Shown in pieces: positions 1 to 5,099 of a stretch of 5,099 bases of DNA. This stretch comes from Solirubrobacterales bacterium (lineage in GTDB: Bacteria > Actinomycetota > Thermoleophilia > Solirubrobacterales > Solirubrobacteraceae), in contig JAFAZB010000390.1 of assembly GCA_019240015.1 (NCBI GenBank), positions 1 to 5,099 on the forward strand, given 5' to 3'. Position numbers and translations under genes: made by a program. Within the stretch, counting starts at the first letter, position 1, and each line of letters starts with the position of its first letter. The notes under the pieces were generated by a model. That model saw only the letters and a program-made list of their open reading frames with translations. It did not search any database and had not been told where the DNA came from.

Positions 1-791
1 GCCGCGCAGGTCCCGTTTGCCTCGTCGACGACCACCACCTTCGAGCACCGCGCGACCGAGTCGAGGATCGCCGGAACGTCCAGCGGCACCAGCGAGCGGA
101 GGTCGAGCACCTCCACCGAAGCGCCGTCGAGGTCGTCGGTCGCCTCCAGCGCGAGGTGGACCATCGCCCCGTAGGTGATCACCACCAGGTCGCTGCCCGC
201 GCGCGCCACGCGCGCGTTCATCGGCGTCTCGAAGATCCCGTCGGGCACCTCGTCCTTGACCCGCCGGTAGAGGTGCTTGTGCTCCATGAAGCAGACCGGG
301 TTGGGATCGCGGATCGCGGCGTGCAGCAGGCCCTTGGCGTCCGCCGCCGTCGACGGCGCGAGCACCTTGATCCCCGGCGAGTGCATGAACCACGCCTCGG
401 GGTTCTGGGAGTGGAAAGGGCCGCCCGAGAAGCCGCCGCCCGAGGGCAGGCGGACGGTGATCGGCACCGCCAGGCCCTGGCGGTAGTGCATCTTCGCGGC
501 CACGTTCACGAGCTGGTCGAACCCACATGAGATGAAGTCGGCGAACTGCATCTCGCAGACCGGACGCATGCCCACCACCGCGGCTCCGATCGCCGTGCCG
601 ATGATCGCCGACTCGGCCAGCGGTGTGTCCATCACTCGGTCGGCCCCGAACTCCTCGATGAATCCGTCGGTGACCTTGAAGGCGCCGCCGAACACGCCGA
701 TGTCCTCGCCCATCACCATCACGCGCTCGTCGGCGCGGAGCTCGTCACGCAGCGCGGCCGAGATCGCCTGGAGGTAGGTCATGGTCGCCAT
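1..791 (-). CDS. 2-oxoacid (pyruvate-type) dehydrogenase E1 component, beta subunit, partial (C-terminus beyond window)
   Basis: This is the beta subunit of the heterotetrameric thiamine-diphosphate (ThDP) E1 of a cytoplasmic 2-oxoacid dehydrogenase complex, which decarboxylates the 2-oxoacid and passes the acyl group to lipoyl-E2. Only the first 263 codons are inside the window; family members are about 325-340 aa, so roughly 65-75 residues are missing. Visible family signatures are MGEDIGVFGGAFKVT (27-41), DTPLAESAIIGTAIGAA (55-71) with Glu60 at the position of the ThDP-activating glutamate, the MQFADF segment (81-86), FHSQNPEAWFMHSPGIKVLA (126-145) with conserved His127, and the start of the C-terminal transketolase-type domain (VVVVDEANG, 252-260). 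The start is the ATG at 791-789, whose A is also the last base of the alpha-subunit stop codon (TGATG), which implies translational coupling. A second in-frame ATG at 782-780 is possible, but its distance to the GGAGG box is poor. Substrate (pyruvate, branched-chain 2-oxoacid or acetoin) cannot be fixed from E1 alone, so no symbol is given. Confidence 0.95.
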   Translation of the reverse strand, partial: MATMTYLQAISAALRDELRADERVMVMGEDIGVFGGAFKVTDGFIEEFGADRVMDTPLAESAIIGTAIGAAVVGMRPVCEMQFADFISCGFDQLVNVAAKMHYRQGLAVPITVRLPSGGGFSGGPFHSQNPEAWFMHSPGIKVLAPSTAADAKGLLHAAIRDPNPVCFMEHKHLYRRVKDEVPDGIFETPMNARVARAGSDLVVITYGAMVHLALEATDDLDGASVEVLDLRSLVPLDVPAILDSVARCSKVVVVDEANGTCA

Positions 792-1909
792 CAGGACAGC
801 GCCTCCGTGGCGGCCGCTGCCTCGGCGTTGCGGGATGGCTCGGCGCCGGCGTCGAGCGCGCGGGCGGCGAACCCGCTCCAGGGCGCTTGACCGTCCCCGA
901 GCGGCTCGGCCTCGCGCTCGCAGAACACGCCGTCGGTGGCCCCCGCGGGGTCGGGCATCGGGGCGGAGAGCGCCTCTTGCGCCGCGGCCTCGATCTCCTC
1001 CTGCACCGCGACCCGGAGCGCCTCGATGTCGACCCCGAGCTCACCCAGCCGGAGCTCCTGGCGTTCGATCGGATCGCGCTTGCGCCACTCCTCCACCTGC
1101 TCAGTCGGTACGTATTTCATGTCGTCGTGGGCGGCGTGGCCGTGCATGCGCATCGTCATCGCCTCGATCAACGTCGGGCCGCCCCCTGACAGTGCCCGCT
1201 CACGGGCGGCTCGGGTGGCCTCGAACATCGCCTCGACGTCGTTGCCGTCGACGGTCAGCCCGACGAAGCCGTAAGCGGCCGCCCGCTCCACCGGGTCGAC
1301 CGCGAACTGCTTGTCGAGCGGCGTCGAGTACGCGTACTGGTTGTTCTCGAGCACGAATACGACGGGCAGCTTCTGCACCCCGGCCCAGTTCATCGCCTCG
1401 TGAAAGTCTCCGCGCGAAGTGGACCCGTCGCCGAACCAGGTCAGCGCGCAGCGCCGCTCGCCGCGCAGCTTGAAGGCCATCGCCATCCCGGTCGCCACCA
1501 GAATCATGTCGGGCAGCATCGAGACCATCCCCACACACCCGAGTCGCCGGTCGCCGAAGTGCACATTGCCATCGCGCCCGCGCGTGATGCCACTCTCGCG
1601 CCCCAGGTACTGGCCCAGGATTTGCGCGGGCGACACGCCGCGGATGATGTGGGCTGCGAGGTCGCGATGCAGGATGCATAGCCTGTCCTGCGGAGCCATC
1701 GCGAACGCCGCGCCCGCCGATACGGCCTCTTGGCCGAACCCGTCGTAGAACGAGCCGGGCACCTTACCCTGGCGGTAGAGGCTCATCGCGCGCTCTTCGA
1801 TGCCGCGCATCAGCAGCATCGCGCGCAACAGCCAGATCCGGTCTTCAAGCGCGAGGTGCTCGGTCGCGCTCTGCTCCGGCGCGCTCGGCGTAGCCGTGTG
1901 GGTAGCCAT
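791..1909 (-). CDS. 2-oxoacid (pyruvate-type) dehydrogenase E1 component, alpha subunit
   Basis: This 372-aa ThDP-dependent E1 alpha subunit pairs with the beta subunit encoded immediately downstream. Seen: the alpha-subunit entry region RGIEERAMSLYRQGKVPGSF (35-54), GFGQEAVSAG (57-66), HRDLAAHIIRG (81-91), the glycine-rich GRDGNVHFGDRRLG (111-124), and the ThDP/Mg2+ motif from GDGSTSRGDFHEAMNWA (160-176) to ENN (188-190). The active-site loop reads MRMHGHAAHDDMKYVP (253-268), with the HGH at 256-258. Family knowledge: GDG-X(~26)-NN binds the cofactor, and the loop histidines line the active site and reach lipoyl-E2. The HGHAxHDDxxYVP loop is the type I associate with the broad bacterial PDH/acetoin/branched-chain-like group rather than with mammalian PDH, so substrate is uncertain. 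Residues about 330-372 form an Ala/Glu/Pro-rich tail of no obvious fold. The start is ATG 1909, the first start codon available in this frame, preceded by AAAGGG 9 nt upstream. The stop overlaps the beta start by one base. Confidence 0.95.
   Translation of the reverse strand: MATHTATPSAPEQSATEHLALEDRIWLLRAMLLMRGIEERAMSLYRQGKVPGSFYDGFGQEAVSAGAAFAMAPQDRLCILHRDLAAHIIRGVSPAQILGQYLGRESGITRGRDGNVHFGDRRLGCVGMVSMLPDMILVATGMAMAFKLRGERRCALTWFGDGSTSRGDFHEAMNWAGVQKLPVVFVLENNQYAYSTPLDKQFAVDPVERAAAYGFVGLTVDGNDVEAMFEATRAARERALSGGGPTLIEAMTMRMHGHAAHDDMKYVPTEQVEEWRKRDPIERQELRLGELGVDIEALRVAVQEEIEAAAQEALSAPMPDPAGATDGVFCEREAEPLGDGQAPWSGFAARALDAGAEPSRNAEAAAATEALS
802..806 (-). promoter_or_regulatory. Ribosome binding site for the E1 beta gene
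   Basis: GGAGG on the minus strand lies inside the last codons of the alpha subunit, 10 nt before the ATG at 791. It supports that ATG over the one at 782, which would sit 19 nt away. Together with the 1-nt stop/start overlap, this suggests both coupled and independent initiation. Confidence 0.6.
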
Positions 1910-1918
1910 GTCTCGCTT

Positions 1919-1924
1919 CCCTTT
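1919..1924 (-). promoter_or_regulatory. Probable ribosome binding site for the E1 alpha gene
   Basis: The minus strand reads AAAGGG followed by AAGCGAGAC and then the ATG at 1909. The purine-rich block has 9-nt spacing and only moderate complementarity to anti-Shine-Dalgarno, but no other start codon lies in frame upstream, so it marks the start adequately. Confidence 0.45.
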
Positions 1925-2013
1925 CGTCCTTGGGCCGGACCGGGATCTTCCGCTCGGCCCCGCTTGCGAAGCCGCCCCGGGATCTCCGGCACGCCTCCTC
2001 GATCGGGCGTGCC

Positions 2014-2045
2014 GAGCTTACTCCACCGGGCGGGTGGGCAAGCTC
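2014..2045. repeat. GC-rich imperfect inverted repeat (dyad) between the divergent genes
   Basis: GAGCTT (2014-2019) is matched by AAGCTC (2040-2045), and inside these CCACC (2023-2027) is matched by GGTGG (2033-2037), leaving a 5-nt loop GGGCG (2028-2032). The two paired blocks are separated by a small asymmetric internal loop (ACT against GC, with one possible T-G wobble). No T-run follows on either strand, so it does not look like an intrinsic terminator. It could be an operator for the dehydrogenase operon or, if the minus-strand transcript begins further right, a hairpin in its leader. Confidence 0.55.
2015..2041 (-). promoter_or_regulatory. Weak candidate promoter for the E1 alpha-beta operon
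   Basis: On the minus strand TAAGCT (2020-2015) fits an actinobacterial TANNNT -10 box, and TTGCCC (2041-2036) could serve as a poor -35 at a short 15-nt spacing. Transcription from it would leave a leader of about 100 nt before the ATG at 1909, consistent with a gene that has its own ribosome binding site. Both hexamers lie within the arms of the dyad at 2014-2045, so a protein bound there would block this promoter. The match is weak. Confidence 0.22.
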
Positions 2046-2097
2046 GATTGCAACCAGGTGGCGGGTCGCGGGTGCCGGCGGGGCCTACGGCCGCCAC

Positions 2098-2103
2098 TAC
2101 CCT
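2098..2103 (+). promoter_or_regulatory. Candidate -10 box for leaderless transcription of the small membrane protein gene
   Basis: TACCCT fits TANNNT and is followed by exactly 7 nt before the ATG at 2111, so transcription would begin at or next to the start codon. No convincing -35 sits 16-19 nt upstream and no Shine-Dalgarno precedes the ATG. The same arrangement occurs before the transporter gene at 2746. Confidence 0.4.
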
Positions 2104-2110
2104 TGCAGAG

Positions 2111-2704
2111 ATGGAGCGTGCCTGGCTCGCCCGTGCGCGCTGGCGGTGGCGCGGCGCCTGGCTGTGGCCGACGTTTGCGGCGGCGACCGTGCTCGATTCG
2201 GTGGTCGGACACGCGCTTCCGCCCACCGGGGAGACGCAGACGCTGTTCGCGGCGGTACTGGCCGGACTGGTGCTGAACGTGATCGCGGTGGTGCTCCTAT
2301 CGCGGCCGCTCGGGCTGGCGCTGCGGCGGATGCGCGGTGACCTGCCGGCTGTGGTCGCCCGCAACTACGGCGGGAGCGTCGCGGTCGCGCTCGTCACCGT
2401 CGCGCTGCTGGGCGCGGGCCTCGCTCACCACCCCGCCGTGGTCGCGCACCAGCGGGCGATGCGCGATGCGGTCAGCCGCGCGGAGGCCTGGATCGGCGAC
2501 CGCGCGCCCGCTGAGTTCCGCGCCAACGCGAGCCATATGACCACGCTGGCGATCGAGCCGGGAAGCATCTATCGCACCTGCGTGCCGAGCGCCGACCGCG
2601 CGCGCACGTACTGCGTGATCGTGAAGACCAAGCTCCCGTTTGCGCAGAGCGTCAGCTTCGCGGGCTACGAGCCGAACTCGGTGTTCGGAGAAGGCACCGG
2701 CTGA
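2111..2704 (+). CDS. Small membrane protein of unknown function, three predicted membrane segments
   Basis: I do not recognise this 197-aa protein. A basic N-terminus (ARARWRWRGAW, 7-17) leads into likely membrane segments at about 18-36, 44-65 and 88-106. Arg-rich stretches (RPLGLALRRMRGD, 65-77) lie between the second and third, which by the positive-inside rule puts that loop in the cytoplasm and the C-terminal domain (about 110-197) outside. That domain has a short amphipathic stretch (HQRAMRDAVSRAEAWIGD), two cysteines (157 in RTCVP and 168 in TYCVIV) that could form a disulfide, and ends SFAGYEPNSVFGEGTG. The start is uncertain: ATG 2111 has a TACCCT box 7 nt upstream (leaderless type), while an in-frame GTG at 2072 has AGGTGG 10 nt upstream and would add 13 residues. 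Further upstream the frame is antisense to E1 alpha and is not used. It lies 41 nt before the transporter on the same strand; a functional link is only a guess. Confidence 0.72.
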   Translation: MERAWLARARWRWRGAWLWPTFAAATVLDSVVGHALPPTGETQTLFAAVLAGLVLNVIAVVLLSRPLGLALRRMRGDLPAVVARNYGGSVAVALVTVALLGAGLAHHPAVVAHQRAMRDAVSRAEAWIGDRAPAEFRANASHMTTLAIEPGSIYRTCVPSADRARTYCVIVKTKLPFAQSVSFAGYEPNSVFGEGTG

Positions 2705-2732
2705 CGGACGGGGGGGCGGCATGCCCGGTTAT

Positions 2733-2738
2733 TAGGCT
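2733..2738 (+). promoter_or_regulatory. Candidate -10 box for leaderless transcription of the MFS transporter gene
   Basis: TAGGCT fits TANNNT and is followed by 7 nt (GGGTGGG) before the GTG at 2746. The G-rich spacer lacks a proper Shine-Dalgarno at a usable distance, so translation from a leaderless message is the simplest reading. It suggests that the transporter has its own promoter in the 41-nt gap. Confidence 0.42.
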
Positions 2739-2745
2739 GGGTGGG

Positions 2746-4593
2746 GTGCGAGCATCGCGTACCCAGCTGATCGCGCTCACCGCGAGCATCCTGGGCTCGG
2801 CGGTCGTGTTTCTCGACGGCACGATCGTGAACGTGGCACTGCCGGCGATCCGCGCCGGCCTTCATGGCGGGCTGGCCGAGCAGCAGTGGGTGGTGGAGGC
2901 CTATCTCCTGACGCTCTCGTCGCTGTTGCTGGTGGGCGGCTCGCTGGGCGACCTGTTCGGACGCCGGCGGGTGTTCGCCAGCGGCCTGGCGGCGTTCGGC
3001 GCCTGCTCGCTGCTGTGCGCACTGGCCCCCAGCGCCGGACTGCTGATCGGCGCCCGCGCCGCGCAGGGAATCGCCGGTGCCCTACTGGTGCCGAGCACGC
3101 TGGCGCTGATCATGGACACGTTCGGCGAACAGCAGCGCGCCGGGGCGATCGGCAGCTGGACCGCCTGGACCGGAATCGCCACCGTGGTCGGGCCGCTCGG
3201 CGGTGGCGCGCTCGTCCAGCTCGCCTCGTGGCGGTGGATCTTCGCGATCAATCTGGTTCCGGTGACGATCACGCTGGTGCTGCTGAGCCGGCTCCCGCCC
3301 GATAGCCGCTCGCCCGGTCACGTCGATCTGCTCGGCGCGGCGCTGTGCGCGCTGGGGCTGGGCGGCCCGGTGTTCGCGCTGATCGAGCAGCCCGTCTACG
3401 GCTGGTCGGACGGCCGCGTGATCGTGCCGTTGCTCGCGGGCGTGCTGCTGCTGGCGGTGTTCCTGCTCTGGGAGCGCCGCAGTCCCGAGCCGATGATGCC
3501 GCTGCACCTGTTCACCAATCGGAACTTCGCCGTCGGCAATCTGACCACGCTGCTGCTGTACGCCGGCCTCGGGGTGGCGACGTTCTTCCTGGTGCTGTTC
3601 ATCCAGCAGGTCGGTGGCTACAAGCCGATCGAGGCAGGCCTGGCGTTGCTGCCGATCACGATCATGCTGTTCGCGCTGTCGCGGCGCTTTGGCTCGCTCG
3701 CGGACCGGCTCGGTCCGCACGCGTTCATGGCGGGCGGGCCGCTGGTCGCAGGAACCGGGCTCCTGCTGCTAATGCGGGCGGGCGCGTCGGCCAGCTATCT
3801 CGGGCAGATCCTGCCAGGAGTGCTGGTCTTCGGCCTCGGGATGGCGGCCACGGTCGCGCCGCTGACCGCGACCGTGCTGGGCTCGGTGCAGCCGGGACAT
3901 TCGGGCCTCGCCAGCGGTGTCAACAACGCCGTCGCGAGGGTGGCCGGCTTGCTGGCGATCGCGGCCTTGGGCGCGGTCGTGGCCGGCAGCTTTGCCTCCC
4001 GGCTCGATCACGACCTGCGGGGTTCGCCGCTGAGCGCCGCCGCCCGGCTCGCGGTCAGGCACGCGCGCGCGAGGCCGCTGGTCACCGACGCCGGCGCCGT
4101 GCCGGTCGGTCAGCGTGCCGCCGTGCACCACGCGCTGGTGGACGCCTCGGTGCACGCGTTCAGGATCGGGATCGGGATCGGCGCCGGGCTGGCGCTGGTC
4201 GGCGGAGTGGTGGCACTGGTGGGAATCGTCAACCCACGCCGGCCCACGCCGGAGGCGCGGCGCTCACTCTTCGCGCATCGAGAGCGCCTCGAGCTCGACC
4301 GTGTCGAGCGGCAGGCAGACCTCGCAGAAGTCTCTGCCGAATGGCGTCAGATGGATGCTGCGCTGCACGGTTTTGGCCCGGCTCGCACGCTTGATCGCAT
4401 CCAGCACCTGCGGCTGCGCCTCCAGAACCTGATAGGCGATCGGATCGTCGACCGGCTCGCGGGAGAACCAGATCAGCCCCAGGCGCTCGAGGTTGTTCAG
4501 GTACGCGGGCACCCTGTCGCGGTCCCGACATCCCGCCTGGGCCCCGATCATGTTCAGCCCCGCCGCCACCAACTGCGAGCTCACGCCGAGTAG
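2746..4593 (+). CDS. Major facilitator superfamily transporter, DHA2 (14-TMS drug:H+ antiporter) family
   Basis: This inner-membrane proton-coupled efflux pump belongs to the EmrB/QacA-like DHA2 group, which exports drugs or other small hydrophobic compounds. Seen: LDGTIVNVALPAI in TM1 (23-35), QQWVVEAYLL (46-55), motif A GGSLGDLFGRRRVF (64-77), motif B around Arg104 with GARAAQGIAGALLVPS (102-117), motif C GIATVVGPLGGGAL (143-156), and the second motif-A-like GSLADRLG (316-323). Hydrophobic segments number about 14, the last at 471-495. The GTG start puts about 15 residues before TM1, normal for the family, and no other in-frame start lies near. DHA2 members are usually about 470-520 aa, and the conserved part ends near NPRRP (496-500). 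Because no stop occurs, the frame runs on to 615 aa; residues 507-615 are an Arg-rich tail read antisense to the convergent gene. Whether that tail is made or a closer stop was lost is not known. Substrate cannot be predicted. Confidence 0.92.
   Translation: MRASRTQLIALTASILGSAVVFLDGTIVNVALPAIRAGLHGGLAEQQWVVEAYLLTLSSLLLVGGSLGDLFGRRRVFASGLAAFGACSLLCALAPSAGLLIGARAAQGIAGALLVPSTLALIMDTFGEQQRAGAIGSWTAWTGIATVVGPLGGGALVQLASWRWIFAINLVPVTITLVLLSRLPPDSRSPGHVDLLGAALCALGLGGPVFALIEQPVYGWSDGRVIVPLLAGVLLLAVFLLWERRSPEPMMPLHLFTNRNFAVGNLTTLLLYAGLGVATFFLVLFIQQVGGYKPIEAGLALLPITIMLFALSRRFGSLADRLGPHAFMAGGPLVAGTGLLLLMRAGASASYLGQILPGVLVFGLGMAATVAPLTATVLGSVQPGHSGLASGVNNAVARVAGLLAIAALGAVVAGSFASRLDHDLRGSPLSAAARLAVRHARARPLVTDAGAVPVGQRAAVHHALVDASVHAFRIGIGIGAGLALVGGVVALVGIVNPRRPTPEARRSLFAHRERLELDRVERQADLAEVSAEWRQMDAALHGFGPARTLDRIQHLRLRLQNLIGDRIVDRLAGEPDQPQALEVVQVRGHPVAVPTSRLGPDHVQPRRHQLRAHAE
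4163..4180 (+). repeat. Three tandem copies of GGATCG inside the transporter
   Basis: A perfect 6-bp unit is repeated three times and, continuing into the next bases, encodes the Ile-Gly alternation (RIGIGIGAG, 473-481) at the start of the last membrane segment. The repeat is in phase with codons and is probably a simple result of that glycine pattern. Confidence 0.7.
4233..4252 (+). repeat. Perfect 10-bp tandem repeat at the end of the conserved transporter domain
   Basis: CCCACGCCGG occurs twice back to back. The unit length is not a multiple of three, so gain or loss of one copy would shift the transporter frame just where the family's conserved sequence stops. Removing one copy on paper leads into the frame that stops at 4432, so it does not restore an early stop. 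Confidence 0.75.
4264..4593. other. Convergent antisense overlap of the transporter and the Abi-alpha-like gene
   Basis: For 330 nt the 3' end of the transporter frame is exactly antisense to the 3' end of the minus-strand gene, with codons in register (codon position 1 faces position 3). In this register a stop on one strand requires a TCA, TTA or CTA codon on the other, all rare at high GC. The transporter's TAG at 4591-4593 is the complement of the CTA codon for Leu168 of the minus-strand protein. No space remains for a conventional intrinsic terminator between the genes. Confidence 0.8.
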
Positions 4594-5094
4594 GTTTGCG
4601 GCGCGCACGTCCACCGAGGGCTGGGCCCCTTCCATCACCAGCAGGCGAAGGATCCGACCCTCGTCGGGTGCCAGCTCGGACAGGATCCGGCCATACGCCG
4701 GGTGCTCGCGCTGTTGGACCTCGACGTCGGCGGCTTCACGCAGCAGCTCGGCGCCGCGCACGCGCAGCGCCTCGGCGTCCGCGGAGCGTCCGTTGCGCCG
4801 CTGATCGTCGCCACCTCCGCCCGCCCCCGCAAGCAGCTGCTTGATCCGATCGTCGAGCTCGGCGACGCCCAGCAGCTCGCGCGCTTGGTCGCGCAATGAG
4901 CTGCGCAGCTCCTGCGCGAGCGCGCCCGCCGAACCGGGATCGACCACCGCCCGCGCGACGCGGCCGCCGACCCTGACCGACGCACCGAGGCCCCAGGACG
5001 CGGTCCGCAGCCACGCTCCGGCGGCGAGTCGCGCGAGCCCGGGGAGCGCGTCGGTGACCCCTCCGTTGCGTTGCTGTCCGCTGGTGGCGCTCAT
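4264..5094 (-). CDS. Abi-alpha / DUF4393 family protein
   Basis: This 276-aa protein has a C-terminal region I assign to the Abi-alpha (DUF4393) family. The family name comes from a putative abortive-infection protein, but its biochemical role is unknown to me. Seen: REHPAYGRILSELAPDEGRI (129-148), followed by hydrophobic LLVMEG and PSVDVRAANLLG (159-170), then YLNNLERLGLIWF (198-210) and a closing HLTPFGRDFCEVCLP (248-262). The HPAY-ILxxLxPDEARIL, N-LERLGLI and LTxFGxxFxxxC pattern is the basis for the call. The N-terminal half differs: residues about 17-55 are an amphipathic, Arg/Gly/Ala-rich stretch, 60-89 look helical (LAQELRSSLRDQARELLG), and 90-104 are a Gly/Asp/Arg linker. No clear membrane span or enzyme active site is visible. 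The ATG at 5094 lies only 5 nt from the window edge, so its ribosome binding site cannot be judged and a start further upstream is possible. Its 3' end overlaps the transporter frame tail-to-tail. Confidence 0.68.
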   Translation of the reverse strand: MSATSGQQRNGGVTDALPGLARLAAGAWLRTASWGLGASVRVGGRVARAVVDPGSAGALAQELRSSLRDQARELLGVAELDDRIKQLLAGAGGGGDDQRRNGRSADAEALRVRGAELLREAADVEVQQREHPAYGRILSELAPDEGRILRLLVMEGAQPSVDVRAANLLGVSSQLVAAGLNMIGAQAGCRDRDRVPAYLNNLERLGLIWFSREPVDDPIAYQVLEAQPQVLDAIKRASRAKTVQRSIHLTPFGRDFCEVCLPLDTVELEALSMREE

Positions 5095-5099
5095 CCGAA

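Noticed and set aside
156..530. Plus-strand frame opposite E1 beta
   Set aside because: The minus strand here encodes conserved E1 beta motifs continuously; the plus-strand product is His/Arg/Val-rich and has no family features.
781..1473. Long plus-strand open frame (230 codons) opposite E1 alpha
   Set aside because: It is Arg/Pro/Ala-rich without any recognisable motif and entirely antisense to a well-conserved E1 alpha gene; it is a high-GC shadow frame.
1730..2110. Upstream extension of the small membrane protein frame to an ATG at 1730
   Set aside because: The first 180 nt are antisense to E1 alpha and the rest crosses the divergent regulatory region; the sequence is Arg/Pro-rich and unlike the hydrophobic protein that follows 2111.
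1810..2364. Minus-strand frame spanning the divergent intergenic region
   Set aside because: It overlaps E1 alpha, the intergenic region and the membrane protein gene, and its product is Arg/Pro/Ser-rich with no motif.
2705..2745. Possible terminator between the small membrane protein and the transporter
   Set aside because: The gap contains a G run and a TAGGCT box but no stem-loop followed by T residues on the plus strand.
3345..4394. Long plus-strand frame (349 codons) within the transporter
   Set aside because: It lies in another frame of the strongly supported DHA2 transporter and gives a low-complexity Arg/Gly/Ala product with no membrane segments.
1..5099. CRISPR arrays, tRNA or rRNA genes, insertion sequences, attachment sites
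   Set aside because: No regularly spaced repeats, no cloverleaf-like sequence, no transposase or integrase motifs and no terminal inverted repeats were seen by eye.

Overview
The window is very GC-rich (roughly 70% by eye). All complete genes stop with TGA except the transporter, which stops with TAG, and alternating long antisense frames are typical of a high-GC chromosome. Gene content and two TANNNT boxes placed 7 nt before start codons suggest an actinobacterium; the proteins look most like those of Thermoleophilia (Solirubrobacter/Conexibacter-type), but this placement is inferred from memory of these families and is not proven by the sequence. Nothing here looks like phage, plasmid or insertion-sequence DNA.

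Layout. Positions 1-1909 (minus strand) hold the two E1 genes of a 2-oxoacid dehydrogenase complex: E1 alpha (791-1909), then E1 beta (791 down past position 1, cut by the window edge). They are joined by a TGATG stop/start overlap, so they are one operon, and an E2 acyltransferase gene would be expected beyond the left edge. Positions 1910-2110 are a 201-nt divergent intergenic region with a GC-rich dyad (2014-2045) and candidate promoter elements. Positions 2111-2704 (plus) encode a small unrecognised membrane protein with three likely membrane segments and a C-terminal domain carrying two cysteines. After 41 nt, positions 2746-4593 (plus) encode a 14-segment DHA2-family major facilitator efflux pump. 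Positions 4264-5094 (minus) encode a protein I assign to the Abi-alpha/DUF4393 family.

How they fit together. The E1 pair is central metabolism: thiamine-diphosphate-dependent decarboxylation of pyruvate or a related 2-oxoacid. The plus-strand pair are membrane proteins with separate, probably leaderless, promoters and no evident link to the dehydrogenase. The most unusual feature is the tail-to-tail overlap. The conserved transporter ends near residue 499, but its frame has no stop until 4593, so 330 nt of it lie antisense to the end of the Abi-alpha-like gene. I see no convincing undescribed multi-gene system. The items worth a second look are this overlap, the intergenic dyad, the leaderless-type starts and the two poorly characterised proteins.
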